A stretch of DNA of 64,000 nt from Sphingomonas sanguinis (lineage in GTDB: Bacteria > Pseudomonadota > Alphaproteobacteria > Sphingomonadales > Sphingomonadaceae), in assembly GCF_019297835.1 (NCBI RefSeq), contig NZ_CP079203.1, forward strand, positions 2,966,501 through 3,030,500, in the 5' to 3' direction. Both the position numbers and the translations under genes were made by a program. The notes under the pieces were generated by a model. The model saw only the letters and a program-made list of their open reading frames with translations, did not search any database and had not been told where the DNA came from. Numbering within the stretch: the first letter of the stretch is position 1; every line of letters starts with the position of its first letter. Positions 8,153-15,892 of the stretch are shown here, in pieces.

Positions 8153-9954
8153 CGCAGCCGACTGACGATGAGATCGCTGGGCTGGCCTCCGGCGTGATCC
8201 TCGCACGAGGGGACTACGAGCGCGTGTTCAACGAGGCCCGCGGTGGCCGCTCGCTCCCCTTCAAGGTGCTCGCCCTCATGGCCCCGGGACGGTCGGCCGT
8301 GGAAGTCACCATGCTCCGCGCCCGCGACGACGGATGGTTCGGCGACCTGGCCGAGCGGCTCTCAGTGGCAGGGGCCTTCGCCGATCCTGATCCCGAGGAC
8401 GCTAAACCGGCAGCGCATGTCCAGCTCCAAGGCATTGTCGACGAGCGGCTCGGCATGCTGGTGCAGGAAAAGATGCACCGCGGCGGCATTGCGGCCCGCA
8501 AGCGCGTCTGTCGGATCTCGCTCGCGACCGATCCGCCGGTCCATGGCACGGGCTTCCTCGTCGGTCCGCAGGCGGTCCTCACGGCGAGGCACGTCGTCGA
8601 GCGCCTGCTTGGCGGCGACGGCCAGCCGGCGAGGGGATCCGACCGCCTGATCTCGGTCAACTTCGATGCCGTAGGGCGCTATAACCGGCCGATGGTCTGC
8701 GGCGTGATGACGCAGTGGCTTATCGCCAGCAGCCCCAAGCACGACGCGGAGGACACCGGCTCGTCCGCCTCCGCACTGGACCTGCTTGACGCGGATGAGT
8801 TTCGGGACCGGCTCGACTACGCCGTCCTCCGGCTGGATCGTGTCGTGGGCAGGGAGCGCGGCTTCTACAGCCTCGGCGCGTCGCGGGTGCCATGCGTCGA
8901 TGCCGAGCGTAGCGCGATCAACCTCTACCAGCATCCCGCCGGCGATGTGATGCACTACGCGGCGGGCTTCGGCCAGTCGCTGTGGCCTGGGACGGTCCGC
9001 ACCCGCCTGAGGCATACCGCCGCCTCAATCCCGGGGTCTTCCGGTGGGTTGATCGTGGATCGCGCGTTCGAGGTAGTAGCGATGCACCAATGCACGTTCC
9101 TCGACGACGACGGCAAGCCGCTTGTGAATGGCGCCATCCCGACCGCTTCCATCGCGGCGCGCCGGGACAAGGTTGAGAACGTCGTAGGTGTGCTCGACCC
9201 TGTGTGGCGCATCCCTGTCACGGGAGAGCCGGTGGTGGGCCGGGACGGCTTCCAGTCCGCCGTCAACGCCATGCTGACCGGACCTGCGCGCATCGTGTGC
9301 GTGCGGGGCGCCGTCGATGCGGACCTCGCCTTCACGAAAGTATTGCTGCGTGGGCTGCTCGACGAGGTGAGTAATCTCATCGTCACGTTCAGCGCGGCCG
9401 ACTTGCCGCTCGACGCACCGCGCCTTGCAAACGTGCTGCTCGAGCGGACTGCCGGTGCGGGCAGCACCTACGGCCTGCCTCAGCTGCAGGAGGCGGACAC
9501 AGCGCTAGAGGCATGGCTGCGCGACCACTTGGTGCCCGGCCTCATTTCCGCCTTGCGTGCCGCAGCTGGCAACCGCACCCTCTGGCTCGTGGTCGAGGAC
9601 CTGGACGCTCATCCGATACGGGAGGGCACGGCTGCGCGGCTGCTGGAGCGCCTCTACGCCGAGGTCGGGGCGGGCGACTTCATGCGCCTGGTGCTGGTCG
9701 GCCAGCGCTCGCTGCCGCTTGGGGCTCAGCCCGGCGCCGTGATCTTCGACGATGTGCCTGCGTTCGACCGCGCCGCGGTCACCGACTACGTCGCTCGCCG
9801 TTCGACCGAATTGGACGAGGATCGCGACATGGCGGAGCTCGAGCGCGAGGCGCGGCTGATCCTTAACGCGGCGAAGGCCAAGCCGATGCCCCTCGCGCGG
9901 GCGATCGCTGTCGCCATCTCCGAAGTCTACGCCCAATCGGAGCCATTGCAGTGA
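8134..9954 (+). CDS. Trypsin-like protease with N-terminal adaptor-like and C-terminal NTPase-like regions
   Basis: 606 residues; start ATG overlaps the upstream gene by 19 bases. Residues 1-95 are a compact helical region (TDDEIAGLASGV ... LRARDDGWFGDLAERL) resembling effector-associated/death-like adaptor domains. A trypsin-like domain follows with H153 (TARHVV), D228 (LDYAVL) and S303 (GSSGG), all in place. The C-terminal 230 residues look like a decayed P-loop ATPase: a strand IVCVRGAVDADLAFTK sits where a Walker A should be but lacks GxxGxGK, while LWLVVEDLDAH looks like Walker B. Probably a protease recruited through homotypic adaptor contacts to the NTPase encoded next. Confidence 0.82.
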   Translation: MVPSAVTQPTDDEIAGLASGVILARGDYERVFNEARGGRSLPFKVLALMAPGRSAVEVTMLRARDDGWFGDLAERLSVAGAFADPDPEDAKPAAHVQLQGIVDERLGMLVQEKMHRGGIAARKRVCRISLATDPPVHGTGFLVGPQAVLTARHVVERLLGGDGQPARGSDRLISVNFDAVGRYNRPMVCGVMTQWLIASSPKHDAEDTGSSASALDLLDADEFRDRLDYAVLRLDRVVGRERGFYSLGASRVPCVDAERSAINLYQHPAGDVMHYAAGFGQSLWPGTVRTRLRHTAASIPGSSGGLIVDRAFEVVAMHQCTFLDDDGKPLVNGAIPTASIAARRDKVENVVGVLDPVWRIPVTGEPVVGRDGFQSAVNAMLTGPARIVCVRGAVDADLAFTKVLLRGLLDEVSNLIVTFSAADLPLDAPRLANVLLERTAGAGSTYGLPQLQEADTALEAWLRDHLVPGLISALRAAAGNRTLWLVVEDLDAHPIREGTAARLLERLYAEVGAGDFMRLVLVGQRSLPLGAQPGAVIFDDVPAFDRAAVTDYVARRSTELDEDRDMAELEREARLILNAAKAKPMPLARAIAVAISEVYAQSEPLQ

Positions 9955-12900
9955 CGGCGGTCGAGCTTCCTCTCGGCGGGCCTGCGCTCGAGCTGTTGGG
10001 CGACGTGACGGCTCGCGCAGCGCTCCGCGGCCCGTTCGATCCGCTCGAGCTGGTCGGAGACTTAGGAGACCCGCGCGTCGTCGACGTCCTCGGAGCGCTC
10101 AGCGCCGATTGCGTGGAAGTCGTCGGCGACGACGCGGTGAAGTGGGAACTGACCGCCGACGCCCGTCAGCGGGCGCTCTCCTCCATGGCGATGGGTCCCT
10201 TGGGGCTGAGCGCGGTCGCCGAACGCATCGAGCCGGTGGACGCGTTCAGCCGCTACCTTCGGAAGGCGCTGAGGGGCGATCTAAACCCGTCCATCGGCCG
10301 GCTCGAGGCCGAGGCGCTCGAGGCAGCCCGCAAGGCCATGCAGTTCGCGGCCCCGTTCCTCGACCGAGCAAGGGCTGCCTGGGAGGTCGACTCGGTGCTC
10401 GCCGTTCGTACGGCCGAAGCGGAGCGCGCGATTCTGTCCTCGGGTCCGCTGATCGGGCGCGACTGGCACCTGCGCAATCTGCGGACGCTCGCCCGCTCGG
10501 CGCTCGAGGACGTCGATCAATCCGCAATCGCGTGGGCGGCAGTGGTCACCGGCGAGCCCGGTGTCGGCAAGTCGGCCCTGCTGGCCGAGTTCTCGCGCCT
10601 CCACCGCAGCTACTTCGGCCCGGGCTTTCCATTGCTCTGGTTCGACTTCGACCGAGCGGCGCTCTCGACCCCGACGCCGCAGGTTCTCCTTGAAGAGCTC
10701 GCGCGGCAGATCGGCTTCGCGGTGCCTTACGCCCGGTGGGCGGTTGACGCGTTCCTCGACCAGCCCGGTGTTGACGACGAGCGCTCTGATGGCTTGCTTG
10801 AAAGCCAGAGTCTGGAGGCGGCGCGGGAGGCGGTCCTCTGGTCGCGCTGGCGTGCCACTGTCGGGCAGGCGTTGGACGATGTCCCGCTGCTGCTGGTGTT
10901 CGACACGCTGGAAGAGGTGCTCGTCCATCGGGATGGCCGGGCCGAGCAACTCGCCGCTTGGCTGCGGGCGCTCTTCGGCGAGTCCGGCATGCGCAGGGTG
11001 CGGATGGTGCTCGCCGGCCGCACCGACGAGGGGCAGCTATCCGCGCTGCTCGGTGCGGGTTCGAGGAACCTCCCGCTGGCCGAACTCAAGCCTGCGCCGG
11101 CGGCGAGACTCCTGCGGGACCTGCTGTGGTCGGCCCGGGTCGAGACGGCGTCCATCCCGGTCGACGCCCTGGTCGAGCGGTACGGTGGCAACCCGCTCAC
11201 TCTCAAAATGATTGCGCGCTACGTCGCGGCCGAGGGGGCTGACGGGGCCGGCGAGTTGCTGGTGGACGTCGGTGAGCGACGGTTCGCGAGCGTGATTGCC
11301 CAGACCGTGCTCTACACGAGGATCCTCCGCCGGATCCGGACCTCCGACCCAGACCTCGAGAAGGTAGCCTATCCAGGGCTCGTCCTGCGGCGGGTTACGC
11401 CGGATCTCATCCGACACGTGCTGGCCGGACCATGCGGGCTCGGCGACGTGGACGAGGCGCGCGCGAGTGCACTCTTCGGAGCGCTGAGCGAGCAGGTCTG
11501 GCTCGTCGACACGCGGCGCGAGCCGGGAGCGGTTCGTCACCGCCGGGAACTCCGGCGTCAGATGTTCCAGGCCATGATGGCGGGCCAGCCGGCGCTCTCC
11601 CTCGACATCCACAGGGCGGCCTCTGCCTACTACGAGGCGGGTGGCGACCGCGCGCTGACCGCCCGGGAGCAGCGCGCGGAGGGGATTTATCACCGCGCGT
11701 TCGTCCAGCCGGACGCCTTCGGCGAGGCGGATCTGGCGGAGTTGCGGACCATGATCGGCGAGGATGTCGCGGATCTTCCGGCGGAGCTGCGCGCGCGGAT
11801 CAAGTTCATGTCCGACCGTGGGCTGGAGGTGGACGAGTTCGCCGCGCTGGCGCCAGACCTTCAGCGGGAGGTGGCGGTGGAGAGCGCCAGCCGGTCCCTG
11901 CGTCGCGGCGTGGACCCGGCCGGGGGCGCTGCGACTGGGCTGGCCTCTCGGCCGGTGGCGCTTCGTCCGGCAGACCCGGTGCCGAGCCTCGCAGCTGAGA
12001 AGGCCTATGGCGCAGGCGATCTCGATACGCTCGTCGCGCTCGGGACCCGTCTGGTTCAGGAGTTCGTCGATGAGTTCCTGCTGGACCGACGTCGCAGCCG
12101 CTCGCGGATGCCCGACGACTTCACGTCATTCGGCGTGTGGCGGGCGGCGATGGCGGCGTCTGGCCGCCGCGAGGCCGGCTGGATGCTGGACGCGCTCCGC
12201 GAGCATGCGTCGTCGCCTCACGTGGAATGGGCGGCGGCAATGAACCCGCATTCGAAGGAGTACTTCTCCCGTTCCGAGGCGGTGGATGCGCTTTTCCGCC
12301 TGCTAGGCGACGAGGATTCCCGGATGTCCATCTTCCAGCCGCGACAGACCCGGTCCCGTCCAGAAGTACGCACGACCCAGGCGCTTCGTCACGTGCAGCT
12401 TGGCGCCGGCTCGGTCGGACCGTCGTACATGCGGGTCGGCCTGCGGCTGCTGCGCTACCTCGATCCCGCGATGGTGGACGGTGTGGAGCGCCTCCGCGAC
12501 CAGTCGCTCGCCGTCTTCGCGTCACCCGACCTTGTCGAGACGCTCGAGCGGTTACGGCAATTGGGCCGCGGTCGCGCCCCGACTCTTGCGGAGTACGCGC
12601 TCCGCGACGGCCAGAGGCTTGGACTGGATGTGCGTATCGCGGCCTTTCGGGATCCGGTGACGTCCGGACTGCTGCGTGGAATGACGCCGGAGCTGCACCA
12701 GCTCGTGCTGGTCTGCGCACGCGAGGCCGGTCGCGAGGCGCTCCTGTCGTTCGCCGCTCAGGCTGAGGCGGCGCCGGTCCTCTGGCCCGAGGAGCTCCGT
12801 CCGGACCGGCTCTCACGCTCGTTCTCCTCCGGCTTCGAGCGTTGGGCGGGCACCATGATCGAGGCGGCGGATCGTGCGGCCATGCTACCCGAGCTGCTCG

Positions 12901-13004
12901 CCGGGCTGGCCGAGCATGGAAACGCGCCGGAGCGCGCGCGGCGGGTCATGCACGTGCTCGACGCCTATGACCGGGTTCTGTTGGGAAAGAGGGGGACCAG
13001 ATGA
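9951..13004 (+). CDS. STAND/NLR-type NTPase
   Basis: 1017 residues; the GTG start overlaps the previous stop (GTGA). Residues 1-185 are an N-terminal region, partly winged-helix-like. The NTPase module has Walker A GEPGVGKS (201-208) and Walker B LLLVFDTLEE (313-322), followed by the MVLAGR sensor strand and a GGNPLTLKMI element, the arrangement of STAND ATPases (NB-ARC/NACHT relatives). The C-terminal half (about 480-1017) is a long alpha-helical region likely to act as sensor and oligomerisation arm. Such proteins switch from ADP-bound monomer to ATP-bound oligomer. In this operon it is the likely infection sensor that gathers the two proteases and the nuclease. Confidence 0.85.
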   Translation: MTAVELPLGGPALELLGDVTARAALRGPFDPLELVGDLGDPRVVDVLGALSADCVEVVGDDAVKWELTADARQRALSSMAMGPLGLSAVAERIEPVDAFSRYLRKALRGDLNPSIGRLEAEALEAARKAMQFAAPFLDRARAAWEVDSVLAVRTAEAERAILSSGPLIGRDWHLRNLRTLARSALEDVDQSAIAWAAVVTGEPGVGKSALLAEFSRLHRSYFGPGFPLLWFDFDRAALSTPTPQVLLEELARQIGFAVPYARWAVDAFLDQPGVDDERSDGLLESQSLEAAREAVLWSRWRATVGQALDDVPLLLVFDTLEEVLVHRDGRAEQLAAWLRALFGESGMRRVRMVLAGRTDEGQLSALLGAGSRNLPLAELKPAPAARLLRDLLWSARVETASIPVDALVERYGGNPLTLKMIARYVAAEGADGAGELLVDVGERRFASVIAQTVLYTRILRRIRTSDPDLEKVAYPGLVLRRVTPDLIRHVLAGPCGLGDVDEARASALFGALSEQVWLVDTRREPGAVRHRRELRRQMFQAMMAGQPALSLDIHRAASAYYEAGGDRALTAREQRAEGIYHRAFVQPDAFGEADLAELRTMIGEDVADLPAELRARIKFMSDRGLEVDEFAALAPDLQREVAVESASRSLRRGVDPAGGAATGLASRPVALRPADPVPSLAAEKAYGAGDLDTLVALGTRLVQEFVDEFLLDRRRSRSRMPDDFTSFGVWRAAMAASGRREAGWMLDALREHASSPHVEWAAAMNPHSKEYFSRSEAVDALFRLLGDEDSRMSIFQPRQTRSRPEVRTTQALRHVQLGAGSVGPSYMRVGLRLLRYLDPAMVDGVERLRDQSLAVFASPDLVETLERLRQLGRGRAPTLAEYALRDGQRLGLDVRIAAFRDPVTSGLLRGMTPELHQLVLVCAREAGREALLSFAAQAEAAPVLWPEELRPDRLSRSFSSGFERWAGTMIEAADRAAMLPELLAGLAEHGNAPERARRVMHVLDAYDRVLLGKRGTR

Positions 13005-13942
13005 CGTTCAGTGCACCGAGGCTCGCCGACATGCGCCGGCTTGGAGGGGTGGCCACGAGTGCGAGCGCCTCACTCGAGAGCGTGCTGGAGGCGCGCCAGC
13101 GCAAGCCGCGGGTGACCGATCCCGAGACGCTCAAGGAGCGGGTCGGCTACGTCGACGATTTCCTCGGCGAGTTCGTCGTTAAGTGGCCCGGGCTCGTTGG
13201 CGAGCGTGCGCAGGATCTTCTGCCGGTTGAGGGGGCGGACGACCGGCTTGATTACGAGCACTTCTCGGTGGCGATGTCTCGATCGCGCAGGATGGCGGTG
13301 TTCGTAGGCGTGAACATCGATGGCGCGAGTTCGGTCAAGATCGAGCGCGGGCAAGACAAGTGGGCCCTCGACGGGCGCATCGCGCCGGAGCGCCAGATCG
13401 GCGAGGAGCTATATGTCGACAACCTTCTCGACCGTGGACACCTGGTCCGGCGCGAGGACCCGAACTGGGGCGACACCGCCGCTACGGCGAACGAGGACAC
13501 GTTCCACTTCACCAACTGCGCTCCGCAGATGGCCGCGTTCAACCAAAGGACGTGGCTAAGTCTGGAGAGCTACATTCTGGACAACACTAGGCGGTGGGCG
13601 GAGCGCGCCACGGTTTTCTCCGGACCGGTGTTCCGTGACGACGATAGAACCTATCGCGGTGTGCGCATACCTTCAGCGTTCTGGAAGGTCGTCGCATTCG
13701 TATCGGACGATGGGCGGCCGTCGGCGACCGCGTACATGATCGACCAGGCCCGCGAGCTTGGCAGCCTCGAGGCGACGTTTGGAGCGTTCCGCACATATCA
13801 GCGCAGCGTGCGGCACGTCGCGGAGCTGACGGGGATCGACTTTGCGGAGCTCTCGCGCTTCGACGGCTTCTCGAACGAGGAGCGTGCGACGGGAACCCAC
13901 ATCGAGGCAGTGCTGCAAAAACCGGAAGACGTCCGGGTCTGA
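13001..13942 (+). CDS. DNA/RNA non-specific endonuclease (NUC family)
   Basis: 313 residues; ATG overlaps the STAND gene's stop (ATGA). The NUC signature DRGHL is present with catalytic His at H147, and the metal-binding helix FTNCAPQMAAFNQRTW carries N172. This is the Serratia nuclease/EndoG fold, which cuts DNA and RNA without sequence preference. There is no signal peptide, so it would act in the cytoplasm and must be kept inactive; the roughly 90-residue N-terminal extension (MTFSAPRLADMRR...) is a candidate for autoinhibition or adaptor contact, perhaps removed by the proteases. Last gene of the operon and likely the killing effector. Confidence 0.88.
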   Translation: MTFSAPRLADMRRLGGVATSASASLESVLEARQRKPRVTDPETLKERVGYVDDFLGEFVVKWPGLVGERAQDLLPVEGADDRLDYEHFSVAMSRSRRMAVFVGVNIDGASSVKIERGQDKWALDGRIAPERQIGEELYVDNLLDRGHLVRREDPNWGDTAATANEDTFHFTNCAPQMAAFNQRTWLSLESYILDNTRRWAERATVFSGPVFRDDDRTYRGVRIPSAFWKVVAFVSDDGRPSATAYMIDQARELGSLEATFGAFRTYQRSVRHVAELTGIDFAELSRFDGFSNEERATGTHIEAVLQKPEDVRV

Positions 13943-14686
13943 GGCCGAGGCGGAAACCTTTCTTGCCCGCCTCATAACAGACCAAGACTTGGGCCTTGCA
14001 ATCCGATCTACGGGCGGACCGGGTGCTGGAGATTGCTTCTACCCTGACGGGACTGTAAACCGGATTGAGGCCGATAGCACCCCGTTCGAAGAAGCTGGCT
14101 GGGGTTGTACGATGATCGCGGTAGTCGACTCGACTTGCGTGTGTCTCTCACAATCTTTTCAGATGGCGACACGGCTGCTTTCGGGTCGGAAAAGGCGCCA
14201 GCTCGGCCAATCGCGACCATCTCGAGACGAGCCGATGGTCCTTATGCTACCAGCTTTCGACCGAATTGTATGGCAGTTCTGCACGGATCGCAGATCAACG
14301 GACGTCCGTTTGTAGAAATCGGATATATGGTCCTAAGCGTCTGCGGTCGGGTCTGCCCTTCGGCAGGTCAACCGCAGCCGCTCACGACCAACTCAAGCCG
14401 TTCCCATCAGCGGCCGGGAACGACCGCTCGGACCGAAAGCGGCCATATCTGATCAATGCATCTTTCGCGATGCATTCGACATCGTCACGGCGACCGCCGG
14501 TGAAGACCCTGCCGCCATACAAGCGACGAAGCCCGCGTCACATCTGACTCCTTCAATCGTGCAACCTATGATCGATTTTGCGCACCAATATCCGCGATTG
14601 TTGCAACGGATTGATGTTGAAACGCACTTCATCTCGGCATATACGCACCGAGACGGCGCAACCGTGCAACGCGCCCAGGATAAATC
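13943..14686. other. Intergenic stretch between the two protease operons
   Basis: About 740 bases with no convincing gene. Open frames at 14105-14452 and 14559-14834 have no recognisable motif. The right part (about 14555-14640) is more AT-rich and contains TTGTTGCAAC and TTGATGTTGAAAC, a plausible promoter zone for the AAA ATPase gene. No clear terminator for the upstream operon was identified. Confidence 0.4.
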
Positions 14687-15892
14687 ATGGAACATTTCAC
14701 TATCATCCAAGCCCTCTGCCGCGCCGCAATGGCCGATGCGTCGCCAGCCCTGCGCAAGCAGGTCGAACGTCTGCGCGATGCTCTGGCCAAGGATGGCGAA
14801 CAAAAGCAGGCGGCCACCCTGGCAGGCATCCTGACTACAGCGGAGCGCACCAAGGAGCTGGCGCCGAGCCGCATCGAACGCTCTAGAGCTCAAATTCTTG
14901 GCGAGCATCTGACCCGCAACACACCGGTTCCCGTTGATCGCGAAACGTCGGCCCCGCTGGCTGACATCATCTTTCCAGTCGACATCCAGTCAACACCTCC
15001 CCTGTTCAACTCGACCGTCAGTCAGGCCGTCGATACGATCATCGATGAATGGGTAAATTTCGACGCCCTCGCCGAGATTGACATACGGCCATCGAAGACC
15101 TGCCTCATTTACGGCGTCCCTGGGACGGGCAAAACGCGTTTGGCGCTCTGGATCGCTAAGCAGCTTGACCTGCCCGTCGTGCTCGTGAAGCTTGATGGTC
15201 TCGTATCGTCGTTTCTAGGAACCACGGCGCGCAACATTGGCAACCTGTTCACCTTCGCAAACCGCCACCGCTGCGTTTTGCTGCTGGACGAGTTTGACGC
15301 CATCGCGAAGGTTCGGGATGACCCGCAAGAAGTCGGCGAGATCAAGCGGGTCGTGAACGCGCTCCTGCAAAATCTCGATATACGCCGGGACGTGGGCTTT
15401 ACGATCGGCATCACCAACCACCCTAAGCTGCTGGACTCAGCCGTCTGGCGGCGCTTCGAGGTCCAACTCGAAATCCCCAAGCCCGACTTCGAGATCCGCA
15501 AGGCGATTGCCGCGCATTTCATGCCGCCCGTAAAGGCTCCGGACAGCCATTTGCGGCTAATTTCTTGGTTCACGGATGGCTCGACCGGGGCGGAGATCGA
15601 GTCGCTCGTGCGCACATACAAAAAGGCGACCACGCTGCGCGATGAGGACAAGCGCGGGCTTTTGGACACGCTGCGCCAGTTCGCGACCCTGAACGCGGCG
15701 CGGGTTCAAAGCGAAAGGCGTGCGCTGCTGTTCGACGACCCCGGCACTCTGTTCCGGGCAATGCGCGACGATCCAATCCTCGGCTTCTCCATGGCCGATA
15801 TCGGAGAGATCGCCGGCAAGGACAAATCAACAGTCAGCCGCCAGCTTGGCCGTGTAGCCAAGGCCGGCGAAGGGGAGGTTCCCAATGGCTAG
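14687..15892 (+). CDS. AAA ATPase paired with a subtilase
   Basis: 401 residues. N-terminal helical region (1-110), then an AAA module with Walker A GVPGTGKT (143-150), Walker B LLLDEFDA (D201, E202), sensor GITNHP and an arginine-finger stretch VWRRFE, as in FtsH/spastin-like classic AAA proteins. The tail FSMADIGEIAGKDKSTVSRQL looks like a helix-turn-helix. AGGA lies six bases before the ATG. The next gene, a subtilase, starts eight bases inside this one. ATPase plus S8 protease pairs recur in bacterial mobile and defence islands; the ATPase may unfold or deliver targets, or gate the protease. Confidence 0.85.
   Translation: MEHFTIIQALCRAAMADASPALRKQVERLRDALAKDGEQKQAATLAGILTTAERTKELAPSRIERSRAQILGEHLTRNTPVPVDRETSAPLADIIFPVDIQSTPPLFNSTVSQAVDTIIDEWVNFDALAEIDIRPSKTCLIYGVPGTGKTRLALWIAKQLDLPVVLVKLDGLVSSFLGTTARNIGNLFTFANRHRCVLLLDEFDAIAKVRDDPQEVGEIKRVVNALLQNLDIRRDVGFTIGITNHPKLLDSAVWRRFEVQLEIPKPDFEIRKAIAAHFMPPVKAPDSHLRLISWFTDGSTGAEIESLVRTYKKATTLRDEDKRGLLDTLRQFATLNAARVQSERRALLFDDPGTLFRAMRDDPILGFSMADIGEIAGKDKSTVSRQLGRVAKAGEGEVPNG

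Noticed and set aside
9951..13004. Avs-type single-protein defence NTPase
   Set aside because: Avs proteins usually carry their effector at the N-terminus of the same chain; here the N-terminus shows no nuclease or protease motif and the effectors are separate genes.
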